Positions 8,854 through 18,009 of a stretch of DNA of 64,000 bases are shown here, in pieces (position 1 is the first letter of the stretch; each line of letters starts with the position of its first letter). The stretch is from assembly GCA_016787445.1 (NCBI GenBank), contig JAEUTQ010000028.1, forward strand, positions 32,243 through 96,242, read 5' to 3'. The notes beneath the pieces were generated by a model that saw only the letters and a program-made list of their open reading frames with translations, made no database searches and was not told where the DNA came from. The position numbers were made by a program, and so were the translations under genes. This DNA is from Bacteroidia bacterium (GTDB lineage Bacteria; Bacteroidota; Bacteroidia; B-17B0; Aurantibacillaceae).

Positions 8854-9132
8854 ATGGAAGCAGTAATCTTAACCAAAGAGCAATTCACCGAATTGAAGGG
8901 TTCACTCGATGAAATCAAAAACAAAATCGAGAACCAAAACAAAAAACCACACGAAGTATTTATCGATAATCAGGAGTTCCTGATCATGATGAAAATTTCA
9001 AAACGCACAGCTCAAACCTGGCGCGATGAAGGTAAAATTTCATTCTCTCAGGTAGGAAACAAAATCTACTACAAGTTATCCGATGTAGAAGCATTATTGA
9101 GTCAGCACTATGTAAAAAGTTTCAAAAAGTAA
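8854..9132 (+). CDS. Helix-turn-helix (HTH_17 / excisionase-like) protein
   Basis: 92 aa. An N-terminal coiled coil (LTKEQFTELKGSLDEIKNKIE) precedes a MerR/excisionase-type winged helix: FLIMMKISKRTAQTWRDEGKI followed by the wing VGNKIYYKLSDVEALL. Proteins of this type are common just upstream of replication genes in Bacteroidota integrative elements, where they act as directionality factors or regulators. It heads a same-strand set that runs to 11480. Which of the two roles applies cannot be told from sequence. Confidence 0.75.
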   Translation: MEAVILTKEQFTELKGSLDEIKNKIENQNKKPHEVFIDNQEFLIMMKISKRTAQTWRDEGKISFSQVGNKIYYKLSDVEALLSQHYVKSFKK

Positions 9133-9142
9133 GGAGGTCATA

Positions 9143-9529
9143 ATGGAAAAATACAGAGAAACATTAAATGACCTCACTTGGCCGGAACTACTGCAACAAG
9201 TTGCAGCGGTCCTTGCCCGTGATGAAAAAGCATTGGAGAACAATGTAAACTACTACAAAAAAATGTTAGGCGATAGTAATGCAGACAAAGAAAAGTTGAA
9301 TCGTTTGTTTGATAAACTGCAACTCGATAAGCTTCGTTTATCTTATTTCTCCGAACTGTTTTTTCGTATTGATGAAGGCAATTACAAATTCATGATTATG
9401 AATTTAGAATCTTGTATCAAGCAGGAAACTGAATTGCAAAACCGTTCCCCAAAAGATTGGGTCGCAACAGTTCGATACGAGAACGGTGAAATCAAAGTGT
9501 ATTTCATGGCATTGTCTTACTATCAATAA
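9143..9529 (+). CDS. Unknown 128-aa protein in the replication segment
   Basis: A helical, soluble protein between the HTH gene (10 bp upstream) and the RepA-like ATPase (8 bp downstream), so surely in the same operon. No motif is recognised. The C-terminus (DWVATVRYENGEIKVYFMALSYYQ) is a short beta hairpin. A role with the ATPase in replication or its control is inferred from position only. Confidence 0.5.
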   Translation: MEKYRETLNDLTWPELLQQVAAVLARDEKALENNVNYYKKMLGDSNADKEKLNRLFDKLQLDKLRLSYFSELFFRIDEGNYKFMIMNLESCIKQETELQNRSPKDWVATVRYENGEIKVYFMALSYYQ

Positions 9530-9537
9530 CCGTAATC

Positions 9538-10692
9538 ATGATCGATATACCAGCACCACCTTCTAAAAATGGCGATTCTCAGTTACCTGCGGTAACTCTC
9601 GAATCTGCCAAAAGCAAGCTTGCAAGGCTGCTGGCCTCACAACAGCAGATCAAAGAAAACAAAGGCAAGCCTATTTCATTTAGCCAGCCGATATTATGGC
9701 AAAAAGAAAATCCGGTTTTCTTTCCGAAAACCATTAACGTAATCCAGGGCAAAGCCGGTGTACACAAATCACGATTGGCAGAAACCATTTGCGCTTCGCT
9801 TCTAAAAACTCCTGAAAGTAATCGCGACCTTTTAGGATTCAAAAGAAGTTTGCTCAGTCGTTACGCTGTGTGCTATGTGGACACCGAACGAAATCTTTCC
9901 GACCAATTACCTTATTCCTTACAGCAAATTCAATTAAAAGCAGGGTTCACTATTCAAGACCATCCGTACGGTTTTGATTATATCTCACTACTTGAATTTG
10001 CCCGTGAAGAGCGTTTTGAAATGCTCAATATGTACATCGACCATATTCGTAAAAAATTTCCAATGCATTTATTTATTGTATTGGATGTAATTACCGATTG
10101 TGTTTTCAATTTCAACGATACAAAAGACAGCATGAAATTGATTGATATGATGAATCAAACCATCAACAGGTATGATGTTACATTTCTTGCACTCATTCAC
10201 GAAAATCCGGGAAACACAGATAAAGCGCGAGGACATTTAGGAACCGAAATTTTGAACAAAGCAAGTACAGTGGTGCAAATCGGATTTGAAAAAGATGCCG
10301 AGAACCACAACACCAACTTGATTAAAGTAGCTTTTCTCAAATGTAGAAGTTCCAAAAAGCACGAACCGTTTTATGTGCAGTATTCCGATACGGAAAAAGG
10401 ATTGGTCATTGCAGACTTAACTACCATACAGGAAACAATGGATAGCCGAAATCAGAAAGCATCATTGGATAGCACCCTTGAATTTATTGGGGCATTCCTA
10501 ACCGAACCAATGCCGCGAAAAGAATTCATTGAAAAACTGTGTGCAGAAATGAACTGCAAAGAGAGAACCGTTGAAGCCCGGCTTAAATCAATCATCACTC
10601 ATAGCTTCGCTATTCCTGTGGGTGATGGCAAAGCGAAAACGCTTTGCAAAAAAACCGAGAATAGAGAAATCATTTATTATCTAACCGATTAA
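9538..10692 (+). CDS. RepA-like RecA-fold ATPase (AAA_25 type)
   Basis: 384 aa. A Walker A GKAGVHKSR lies at residues 71-79 (a relaxed version, with His in place of the usual Gly before Lys-Ser), VDTERN at about 119 follows it, and a Walker B strand FIVLDVITD is near residue 178. The segment LALIHENPGNTDKARGHLGTEIL is typical of RepA-type hexameric helicase ATPases of plasmids and Bacteroidota elements. The C-terminal 70 residues resemble a winged helix. It may drive replication of the excised circle. Confidence 0.75.
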   Translation: MIDIPAPPSKNGDSQLPAVTLESAKSKLARLLASQQQIKENKGKPISFSQPILWQKENPVFFPKTINVIQGKAGVHKSRLAETICASLLKTPESNRDLLGFKRSLLSRYAVCYVDTERNLSDQLPYSLQQIQLKAGFTIQDHPYGFDYISLLEFAREERFEMLNMYIDHIRKKFPMHLFIVLDVITDCVFNFNDTKDSMKLIDMMNQTINRYDVTFLALIHENPGNTDKARGHLGTEILNKASTVVQIGFEKDAENHNTNLIKVAFLKCRSSKKHEPFYVQYSDTEKGLVIADLTTIQETMDSRNQKASLDSTLEFIGAFLTEPMPRKEFIEKLCAEMNCKERTVEARLKSIITHSFAIPVGDGKAKTLCKKTENREIIYYLTD

Positions 10693-10703
10693 AAATTCAA
10701 ATT

Positions 10704-11480
10704 ATGCAAAACAAAAATGAATCAAAATTCTGTGAATTCCTTCGCAAACTAAAAACAGTTTTCGGAGGCAAAGGTCAAATACAAGACCCAACTGAAGCTC
10801 GTGAGTACGAGCAACTCGAAAAAGAAAATAAACTGGTGCTATCGTACCTTACGGTACGTAAGCTCATAGGTATTCTCGGTTTTTTCCTGCCGTTTGTACT
10901 TTTGATTGGTCCGTTTATTCTTTCTGCTTGCTGTTACATTCAGCCGTCAATCAGCAACTATTACCACACAATTATGCGTGATGTGTTTGTGGGTTACATG
11001 TGTGCACTTTCAATTTTCCTGCTCTCTTACAAAGGCTATGATATTGTTGATCGTGTTCTCACATTCCTTGCAGGAACGTTCGGTTTGTTGGTCGCTTTGC
11101 TTCCAACCACTTTCAAAATTCCAATCTTGCCTTGCAACATTGAATGTTCACGTTTCATTCCGGATATAGTTGGCACCATTCATTTAATTTCTGCCGGTCT
11201 GTTTTTACTTTGCCTGGCATTTATGAGCTTGTTTCTTTTTACAAAAGGTGAAACCACACCAACACCTCAAAAACTCATCCGAAACAAAATCTACAAGGCT
11301 GCCGGGTACATTATCCTAATCTGTGTTGGCTTGCTCGTTCTCTATTTTGCTTTGCCGGATTCTGTGACCGATCACCTGATAGTCTTAAAGCCGATTTTCT
11401 GGTTAGAAACCATCGCGGTAATGGCATTCGGTATTTCATGGCTTGTAAAAGGCGGAATGTTCTTTGCAGACCACGAATAG
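10704..11480 (+). CDS. Multi-pass membrane protein, DUF998-like
   Basis: 258 aa. A soluble charged N-terminus of about 45 residues is followed by roughly six hydrophobic segments (starting near residues 52, 92, 118, 155, 196 and 225). The segment SISNYYHTIMRDVFVGYMCALSIFL resembles the 'SDYYYT..RN.FVG' signature of small bacterial membrane proteins related to DUF998. It starts 11 bp after the ATPase gene. Function unknown; membrane proteins at this position could be exclusion or sensing proteins, which is a guess. Confidence 0.6.
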   Translation: MQNKNESKFCEFLRKLKTVFGGKGQIQDPTEAREYEQLEKENKLVLSYLTVRKLIGILGFFLPFVLLIGPFILSACCYIQPSISNYYHTIMRDVFVGYMCALSIFLLSYKGYDIVDRVLTFLAGTFGLLVALLPTTFKIPILPCNIECSRFIPDIVGTIHLISAGLFLLCLAFMSLFLFTKGETTPTPQKLIRNKIYKAAGYIILICVGLLVLYFALPDSVTDHLIVLKPIFWLETIAVMAFGISWLVKGGMFFADHE

Positions 11481-11563
11481 TAAATTATTGAAAAAGAGAT
11501 AATTACCACTTTTGCAAGTTTGCAGACCCTTATATATGGGTGTGCAAGACTGCAAAGGTGCTT

Positions 11564-11582
11564 CCCTGAGCCAGTCGAAGGG
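11564..11582. repeat. Dispersed hairpin repeat CCCTGAGC..GTCGAAGGG
   Basis: A 19-nt unit whose outer 4 bases pair (CCCT with AGGG) around a fixed core GAGC(C/T)(A/T)GTCGA. A second copy, with the paired bases changed to CACT/AGTG, is at 61635-61653. Confidence 0.5.
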
Positions 11583-11613
11583 TGAAAGCCAAAATTTACT
11601 CTCTATTTCATTT

Positions 11614-11648
11614 GCGGTTTACTACGAATTCTGTAGTAAACCGCTTTT
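11614..11648 (+). terminator. Rho-independent terminator before the restriction operon
   Basis: A perfect 12-bp stem (11614-11625 with 11633-11644), 7-nt loop and TTTT. It separates the replication operon from the regulator gene at 11729. Confidence 0.75.
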
Positions 11649-11679
11649 CATTTATTTGCACCTCAATATATCATTTTGT

Positions 11680-11713
11680 GAGATAGATATATAAATTTCC
11701 ATATATTTATCTC
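11680..11713. promoter_or_regulatory. Operator-like inverted repeat upstream of the restriction regulator
   Basis: GAGATAGATATAT (11680-11692) and ATATATTTATCTC (11701-11713) are inverted copies with one mismatch, around an 8-bp AT spacer. The repeat ends 15 bp before the ATG of the Cro/CI-type gene at 11729. A self-binding operator is the simplest reading. Confidence 0.6.
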
Positions 11714-11728
11714 TGCAAAAAGTGCAAA

Positions 11729-11929
11729 ATGAATCGTATCAAAGAAGTATTGGAAGAAAAAGACCTAACTCAAACCTGGTTATCCGAAAAACTCGGCAAG
11801 AGTTATAACATGGTTAACTCGTATGTTCAGAACAGAAGACAGCCCAGCATTGAAGTACTTTTTGAGATAGCGAAGATTTTGAAGGTGGACCCTAAAGAAT
11901 TATTAAAAACGAAAGAAAAAATTAAATGA
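11729..11929 (+). CDS. Cro/CI-type (XRE) regulator of the type I RM operon
   Basis: A 66-aa single-domain helix-turn-helix protein: MNRIKEVLEEKDLTQTWLSEKLGKSYNMVNSYVQNRRQPS is the XRE fold, with the recognition helix around SYNMVNSYVQN. Its stop overlaps the hsdM start (ATGA), so it is translationally coupled to the operon. Small XRE proteins heading restriction operons often act as controllers that delay endonuclease expression; the adjacent inverted repeat supports this. Confidence 0.8.
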   Translation: MNRIKEVLEEKDLTQTWLSEKLGKSYNMVNSYVQNRRQPSIEVLFEIAKILKVDPKELLKTKEKIK

Positions 11930-13713
11930 GTTTAAATACCCACTCCCTTCAACCTATAATCAACTTCCTTTGGACAGTTGCTGATGATGTATTAGTGAAT
12001 ACCTATCAAAAAGGAAAATACAAAGATGTTATTTTGCCAATGGTAGTCATCCGTAGGTTGGATCTATTATTAGAACCTACAAAGGATAAAGTCCTTTCAA
12101 CCTTTAAGGAGTATAATAAAAAATTACAAAACCTTGAAAATTTACTTACGAGTAAAAAGCACGGTACCGGATTGGCATTTTATAATACTTCAAAGTTTAC
12201 CTTGAAGAAATTATTGGATGATCCGAAAAACCTTAGAAGTAATTTTGAAAATTACCTGAATGGCTTTTCTGATAACGTGCAGGATATTATCAAGCAATTC
12301 AAATTCAGAAATGAAATTGAAACTTTAGCCGATGCAGATATTCTATTTTCATTAATTGAAAAATTCTGTTCTCCAAAAGTTGAATTACATCCTGATAAAT
12401 TACCACCATTGGCAATGGGTTATGTTTACGAAGATTTGGTAAGACGTTTCAATGAGGAAAATAACGAAGAAGCAGGAGAACACTTTACCCCGCGAGAAAT
12501 TATTGATCTAATGACGCACCTTGTCTTTCTTCCGGTGAAAGATAAAATTAAACAAGGAACATATTTGTTTTACGATCCATGTGTTGGTAGTGGCGGGATG
12601 TTAACCATTGCAAAGAATTTTATGCAAGATCCTAGCGGATTAATTAAAAGCGATGCAACAGTTCATTTGTATGGTCAGGAAAGCACTCCGTTTATTTATG
12701 CAACATGTAAAAGCGACATGCTGATTAAAGGAGAAGATCCTGATAAAATTGCTTACGGCAGTACATTAAGTGCTTATGGATTTGATAAAGATTTGAAGTT
12801 CGACTTTATGCTTACCAATCCGCCTTATGGTAAAACCTGGGCACCTGATAAAAAGGCCTTAAGTGTTGGATCTAAAGGAGCAATCATTGATAAGCGCTTT
12901 ATGCTAAAAGGCAGCTACAAAGAAGAAGCAGTTACAAGTCGAGTGAATGACGGCCAGTTAATGTTTGTTTTGCACATGTTAAGCAAGATGAAAGATACTG
13001 AACTTGGCAGCCGCATTGCATCCGTTCATAATGGTTCCGCTTTATTTACTGGTGACGCAGGACAAGGTGAAAGTGAAATTCGTAAACACATTATCGAAAA
13101 TGATTTACTAGAAGCAATTATTGCTTTACCTCATGACATGTTCTACAATACTGGTATTCCTACTTACATTTTCTTTATTACAAACAGAAAAAGCAAAAAA
13201 AGAAAAGGGAAAGTTCAGTTGATCAATGCAACGTCCGAAAAGTTCTACAGTAAGATGCGTAAACCTTTGGGCAAAAAAAGAGTTGAGTTTTTACCGGAGC
13301 ATATTAAGTTGATCGAAACCATGTACCTCAATTTTGAGGAAAATGAATATAGTAGAATTTTCGACAATAAGGACTTTGGTTATGCTCAAATTACCGTCAA
13401 CCGTCCTTTAAAGGATGAAAAAGGCAAAACTGTTTTCGCGAGTAAGGGAAAACCAAAACCTGATCCGAAATTAAAGGATACTGAAAACATACCTTTGAAA
13501 GAAGATATACAGGAATTCTTTGAACGGGAAGTTTTACCTTTTGCACCTGATGCTTGGTGGGATAAAAAAGACACCAAAATTGGCTATGAAATAAATTTTG
13601 CCAAATACTTCTATAAACACCAACCGCCAAGACCATTGACAGAAATTGCCAAAGACATTTTTGCCATTGAGCAGGAAACAGACGGTTTACTAAAAGAGAT
13701 TATACAAGCATGA
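11926..13713 (+). CDS. hsdM: Type I restriction-modification DNA methyltransferase subunit
   Basis: 595 aa. An N-terminal helical HsdM domain (to about residue 150), then the N6-adenine methylase core with motif I DPCVGSGG near residue 217 and catalytic LTNPPYG near residue 296. The preceding GEHFTPREIIDLM is the usual HsdM signature. It binds S-adenosylmethionine and forms the M2S methylase with HsdS. It overlaps the regulator upstream and HsdS downstream by four bases each. Confidence 0.95.
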   Translation: MSLNTHSLQPIINFLWTVADDVLVNTYQKGKYKDVILPMVVIRRLDLLLEPTKDKVLSTFKEYNKKLQNLENLLTSKKHGTGLAFYNTSKFTLKKLLDDPKNLRSNFENYLNGFSDNVQDIIKQFKFRNEIETLADADILFSLIEKFCSPKVELHPDKLPPLAMGYVYEDLVRRFNEENNEEAGEHFTPREIIDLMTHLVFLPVKDKIKQGTYLFYDPCVGSGGMLTIAKNFMQDPSGLIKSDATVHLYGQESTPFIYATCKSDMLIKGEDPDKIAYGSTLSAYGFDKDLKFDFMLTNPPYGKTWAPDKKALSVGSKGAIIDKRFMLKGSYKEEAVTSRVNDGQLMFVLHMLSKMKDTELGSRIASVHNGSALFTGDAGQGESEIRKHIIENDLLEAIIALPHDMFYNTGIPTYIFFITNRKSKKRKGKVQLINATSEKFYSKMRKPLGKKRVEFLPEHIKLIETMYLNFEENEYSRIFDNKDFGYAQITVNRPLKDEKGKTVFASKGKPKPDPKLKDTENIPLKEDIQEFFEREVLPFAPDAWWDKKDTKIGYEINFAKYFYKHQPPRPLTEIAKDIFAIEQETDGLLKEIIQA

Positions 13714-14975
13714 TAGCAACGGCAATTGAAAATAAGAATACAGCTTGGCTTGGTGAGTTTCCTTCACATTGGGAAGTGCTTCGAATTAAAAATCTCTTTA
13801 CGGAAATGGACAGCCGAAGTGAAACAGGCAGCGAGGAACTCCTCTCGGTTTCGCATTATACCGGTGTAACTCTTAAAAGGGAAAGCTTGGAAAGTGAAGA
13901 TGATCATTTAACCAATGCGGAGAGTTTAGTCGGGTATAAATTAGTACAGAATGGTGATTTGGTCATCAACATAATGTTAGCATGGAATGGAAGTTTAGGA
14001 ATTTCGCCTTACAATGGTATTACAAGTCCCGCATATTGCGTTTACCGAATAAAAGGTGACAACAACCCCGAGTATTTTGGTTATTTGTTTACGACCAATT
14101 TATTTAAAGCGGAGTTTCGTAGGCACAGCACTGGAATTATTGATAGCCGTTTAAGATTATACTCCGATAAATTTTTCGCAATCTTTTCAGTGGTTCCCCC
14201 CAAAGACGAACAAGACGAAATTGTGCAATACATCAAAGCACAAGAAGATAAGATAAACTTGTTTATACAGAAGAAACTAAGGTTTATTGAGTTGTTGAAG
14301 GAGCAAAGGCAGAGCGTCATTGATCTAGCAATTACACGAGGAACAAACAGGAATACCAAACTTGTAGATAGTGGAGAAAAATGGATTGGTAAAATTCCAC
14401 ACAGTTGGCAATTGCGAAAATTGAAATTCTGCGTTTCGCTGAACAGTAACGAAATTCAGGAAAACGAAATAGATGAAGAAGTTTTTAAAATAGCTCTTGA
14501 GAACATTGACAATTGGACTGGGAAATTTATTGACACAGGCAACCCACAATTTGAAGGAAAAGGAGTTCCATTTAAAGCAGGAGATGTTTTGTTCAATAAG
14601 TTAAGGCCTTATCTAGCAAAAGCATTTATTGCTAAATCTTCAGGTTTTTGTGTTGGTGAATTATTAGTTCTCACTCCAAATGCAGAATACTTCACTAGCG
14701 AATTCTTATTTCAACGGCTAATGACTTCTGAATTTATTGATATTGTAAACAGTTCAACTTATGGTGCGAAAATGCCAAGAGCAAGTTGGAATTTCATTGG
14801 TAATTTGAAAATCCCAATTCCACCTATTGAAGAACAAAAGCAAATTGTATCACACATAAAAACCGAAACCGCAACTATAGACAAAGCAATAGCTAAAGCC
14901 GAACGGGAAATAGAACTGATGAAGGAATACAAAGAGGCCATGATAGCCGAGGCTGTAATAGGTGTAACAAAATAA
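13710..14975 (+). CDS. hsdS: Type I restriction-modification specificity subunit
   Basis: 421 aa, of normal HsdS length. Two target-recognition domains (about residues 5-165 and 205-380) each begin with a GE/GK-[FI]P-HW-type start (LGEFPSHWEVLRIKNL; IGKIPHSWQLRKLKF) and end in a conserved coiled-coil spacer (PPKDEQDEIVQYIKAQEDKI; PPIEEQKQIVSHIKTETATI). They read the two halves of a split recognition sequence that cannot be predicted here. The frame is intact. Confidence 0.93.
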   Translation: MIATAIENKNTAWLGEFPSHWEVLRIKNLFTEMDSRSETGSEELLSVSHYTGVTLKRESLESEDDHLTNAESLVGYKLVQNGDLVINIMLAWNGSLGISPYNGITSPAYCVYRIKGDNNPEYFGYLFTTNLFKAEFRRHSTGIIDSRLRLYSDKFFAIFSVVPPKDEQDEIVQYIKAQEDKINLFIQKKLRFIELLKEQRQSVIDLAITRGTNRNTKLVDSGEKWIGKIPHSWQLRKLKFCVSLNSNEIQENEIDEEVFKIALENIDNWTGKFIDTGNPQFEGKGVPFKAGDVLFNKLRPYLAKAFIAKSSGFCVGELLVLTPNAEYFTSEFLFQRLMTSEFIDIVNSSTYGAKMPRASWNFIGNLKIPIPPIEEQKQIVSHIKTETATIDKAIAKAEREIELMKEYKEAMIAEAVIGVTK

Positions 14976-14980
14976 ATGCA

Positions 14981-17900
14981 ATGAAAACAGACACAACTGA
15001 AAAAGGTTTAGAAGCACATATTACACAGCACTTGTGTTTGGTGAATGCTTTTGAAGAAAGGCACTTTAATAATTATAACAGAACAGATTGTGTTGATGAG
15101 GATGTGCTTTTCAATTTTCTGCAAAGTACGCAGGAAATGGAAGTAGCAAAGCTACAAACTATTCACGGTAGTAATTTTAAAAGCAAATTATTATATCGCA
15201 TCAACAGCCAAATTAAAACCTTTGGCATTATTGAAGTTTTACGTAAAGGGATTACGGATAACAACATAAAACTCAAACTCTTTTTTGATAAACCCGTATC
15301 AAATTTAAATGAAGAAGATTTAGCGCTTTACAATAAAAATTTTTTTTCGGTAACTCGCCAAGTCCACTACAGCAATCAAAATGAAAATTCCTTAGACCTT
15401 GTTGTATTCATTAATGGCTTACCAATAATTACTTTTGAATTAAAAAACGAACTCACCAAGCAAACAGTAAAAGATGCCATCAAGCAATACAAAAATAATC
15501 GTGATCCAAAGGAAGAATTATTTCGGTTAGGTCGATGTCTAGTTCATTTTGCTATTGATTCGGAACAAGTTTGGATGACTACCCATTTAAAGGGTGAAAG
15601 CACGTATTTTTTACCGTTCAACAGAGGTTATAATAACGGAGCAGGTAATCCGCCAAACCCAAATGGAATTAAAACAGATTATCTCTGGAAGGAAATTTTA
15701 ACTAAGGATCGTTTAACTAACATCATTCAAAATTACGTTCAGTTATTTGAAGAAGAAACTGAGAAAATATTGCCTGATGGAAAAATAAAGAAGGAAAATG
15801 TTAAAAAACTAATCTTCCCAAGGTATCACCAAATTGATGCGGTTGACCAGCTTTTAGCTAATGCCAAAACAAATGGTGCCGGGCGTAGATATTTAATTCA
15901 GCATTCGGCTGGTTCCGGGAAATCCAATTCTATTTCTTGGCTGGCGCATCAGTTAGTAGGCTTATTTGACAATACAAATTCACATACGGTATTTGATACT
16001 GTAATTGTTGTAACCGATCGTAAAGTACTGGATGCACAAATCCGTAATAATATCAAGCAATTTGAACAAGTAAAGGGAGTTGTTGAAGCCATTACTGAGG
16101 GAAGCAAACAACTAAAAACTGCATTAGAAGAAGGAAAAAAGATCATCATTACCACTATTCAGAAGTTCCCTTACATTGTAAATGAAATCGGAGACTTACC
16201 GGGTAATAAATTCGCTATTATCATTGATGAAGCCCACAGTAGTCAAAGTGGCAACACAGCAGGAAAGCTAAATGAAACATTAGCCAAGGAATTTGAAAAA
16301 GTCCAAGTTGATGGTGATGAATATATCTATGTTGAGAAAGACCAATATGATGAATTAACTTCGGAAGATTTGGTAGTGGATATTGTTAAGGGTAGAAAGA
16401 TGTTGCCAAATGCGAGTTATTTTGCTTTTACAGCCACTCCAAAGAACAAAACACTTGAATTGTTTGGTGAGAAATTTAATGACGGTGGCAAAGAGAAATT
16501 CAAGGCATTTCATCTTTACTCAATGAAACAAGCAATAGAAGAAAACTTCATTTTGGATGTATTGCAAAATTATACAACCTACCAAAGCTATTATGCCTTG
16601 TTAAAGAAGATTGAAGATGATCCTGCTTATGATAAAGTAAAAGCACAGAAGAAGCTCAGAATATTCGTTGAAAGCCATGAGCATGCTATTACAAAAAAGA
16701 CGGCACTCATTATTGATCACTTCATGGATAGTGTAATGCGTAAAGCAAAAATCAATGGATTGGCAAAAGCAATGATTGTTACAAGCAGTCGCAAAAATGC
16801 AGTAAAATATAAAAAGGCATTCGATAAATATTTAGCTGAAACGGGTAATCCATATAAAGCAATTGTAGCATTCTCAGGTGAAATTGATGGACAAACCGAA
16901 GCAGCCTTAAATCATTTTTCAAGCGCGGCCATCCCCGATGAGTTCAAAAAATCAGAGTATCGTTTTTTAATTGTTGCAAGCAAATTTCAGACAGGATTTG
17001 ATCAACCTCTTCTGCATACCATGTATGTAGATAAAAAATTAGGTGGTGTAAATGCAGTACAAACATTATCACGTTTAAACAGAACTACGGCCGGGAAGAA
17101 GGATACCTTTGTTTTGGACTTTGCCAATGATGCTGATGAAATTAAACGATCATTCGATCCGTTTTATGAAACAACAATTTTGGGCGAAGCAACTGATCCT
17201 AACAAACTTTTTGACCTACAAAGTTCATTAGATGCCTTTCAGGTTTATACCCCCGAACAAGTACAGGAATTTTCAGAAAAACTCGTTTCTAATGTTCCGG
17301 TAGATGAATTACACAGTATACTGGATGCAGCAGCAGAGGTTTTCAGAACTGCGCTAACCGAAGAACAGCAAGACGATTTCAGAGCAAAATGCAAAACCTA
17401 TGTCCGGTTGTATGTATTCCTTGCTCAAATTGTACCATTCGTGAACCCATATTTGGAAAGGCTCTATTTATTTCTGAATCATTTACAAAATAAGTTAGGT
17501 AAAAAACGAGATGAGGATTTAGCTCAGGGTATTTTAGATAATATCGATATGGATAGTTATCGCTTGCAAAAAGAGGGAGAATTTAATATTAAGTTAGAGC
17601 AAGGAGATGAATTGAAGCCAATACCAACCGATATGAAGGGAGGCGCAGCTGAACCGGAAATGGAGTACTTGTCTAATATAGTAAAGGCGTTCAATGATAG
17701 ATTTGGGACAACTTTTACTAACGAAGATAAGGTTCGCAAAATGACAGCCGAACTTATGCGAGATGTAACGGATGATAAGGCAGCCATGGACAATATAAAC
17801 GCCTCACTTCAAAAGCAAGACTTCCAAAACGCTGAAATAACCTTTACCGACATTTTAAAGGAGAAAATGATAAATCACATTGATAGTAATTTTGAAGTAT

Positions 17901-17998
17901 TCAAAGAGTATAATGATAACCCTGAGTTCCGTTCCTTCTTAGCTGGGCAGCTATTTAAAATAATGCTTCAAGATTTTAGAAACGTATATAGGAAATAG
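14981..17998 (+). CDS. hsdR: Type I restriction endonuclease subunit
   Basis: 1005 aa. The N-terminal nuclease domain shows LDLVVFINGLPIITFELKNE (PD-(D/E)XK-type, around residues 135-155). The SF2 translocase has Walker A AGSGKS near residue 309 and DEAH (IIDEAHSSQSG) near residue 415, with motif VI-like QTLSRLNRT. It cleaves DNA after ATP-driven translocation when the HsdMS sites are unmethylated. It starts 5 bp after hsdS, completing a full system. Confidence 0.95.
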   Translation: MKTDTTEKGLEAHITQHLCLVNAFEERHFNNYNRTDCVDEDVLFNFLQSTQEMEVAKLQTIHGSNFKSKLLYRINSQIKTFGIIEVLRKGITDNNIKLKLFFDKPVSNLNEEDLALYNKNFFSVTRQVHYSNQNENSLDLVVFINGLPIITFELKNELTKQTVKDAIKQYKNNRDPKEELFRLGRCLVHFAIDSEQVWMTTHLKGESTYFLPFNRGYNNGAGNPPNPNGIKTDYLWKEILTKDRLTNIIQNYVQLFEEETEKILPDGKIKKENVKKLIFPRYHQIDAVDQLLANAKTNGAGRRYLIQHSAGSGKSNSISWLAHQLVGLFDNTNSHTVFDTVIVVTDRKVLDAQIRNNIKQFEQVKGVVEAITEGSKQLKTALEEGKKIIITTIQKFPYIVNEIGDLPGNKFAIIIDEAHSSQSGNTAGKLNETLAKEFEKVQVDGDEYIYVEKDQYDELTSEDLVVDIVKGRKMLPNASYFAFTATPKNKTLELFGEKFNDGGKEKFKAFHLYSMKQAIEENFILDVLQNYTTYQSYYALLKKIEDDPAYDKVKAQKKLRIFVESHEHAITKKTALIIDHFMDSVMRKAKINGLAKAMIVTSSRKNAVKYKKAFDKYLAETGNPYKAIVAFSGEIDGQTEAALNHFSSAAIPDEFKKSEYRFLIVASKFQTGFDQPLLHTMYVDKKLGGVNAVQTLSRLNRTTAGKKDTFVLDFANDADEIKRSFDPFYETTILGEATDPNKLFDLQSSLDAFQVYTPEQVQEFSEKLVSNVPVDELHSILDAAAEVFRTALTEEQQDDFRAKCKTYVRLYVFLAQIVPFVNPYLERLYLFLNHLQNKLGKKRDEDLAQGILDNIDMDSYRLQKEGEFNIKLEQGDELKPIPTDMKGGAAEPEMEYLSNIVKAFNDRFGTTFTNEDKVRKMTAELMRDVTDDKAAMDNINASLQKQDFQNAEITFTDILKEKMINHIDSNFEVFKEYNDNPEFRSFLAGQLFKIMLQDFRNVYRK

Positions 17999-18009
17999 AT
18001 TTTGTTTTA

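Noticed and set aside
11512..11694. A 60-codon ORF in the gap before the XRE gene
   Set aside because: It crosses a dispersed hairpin repeat and a terminator, and its protein is low in recognisable pattern.
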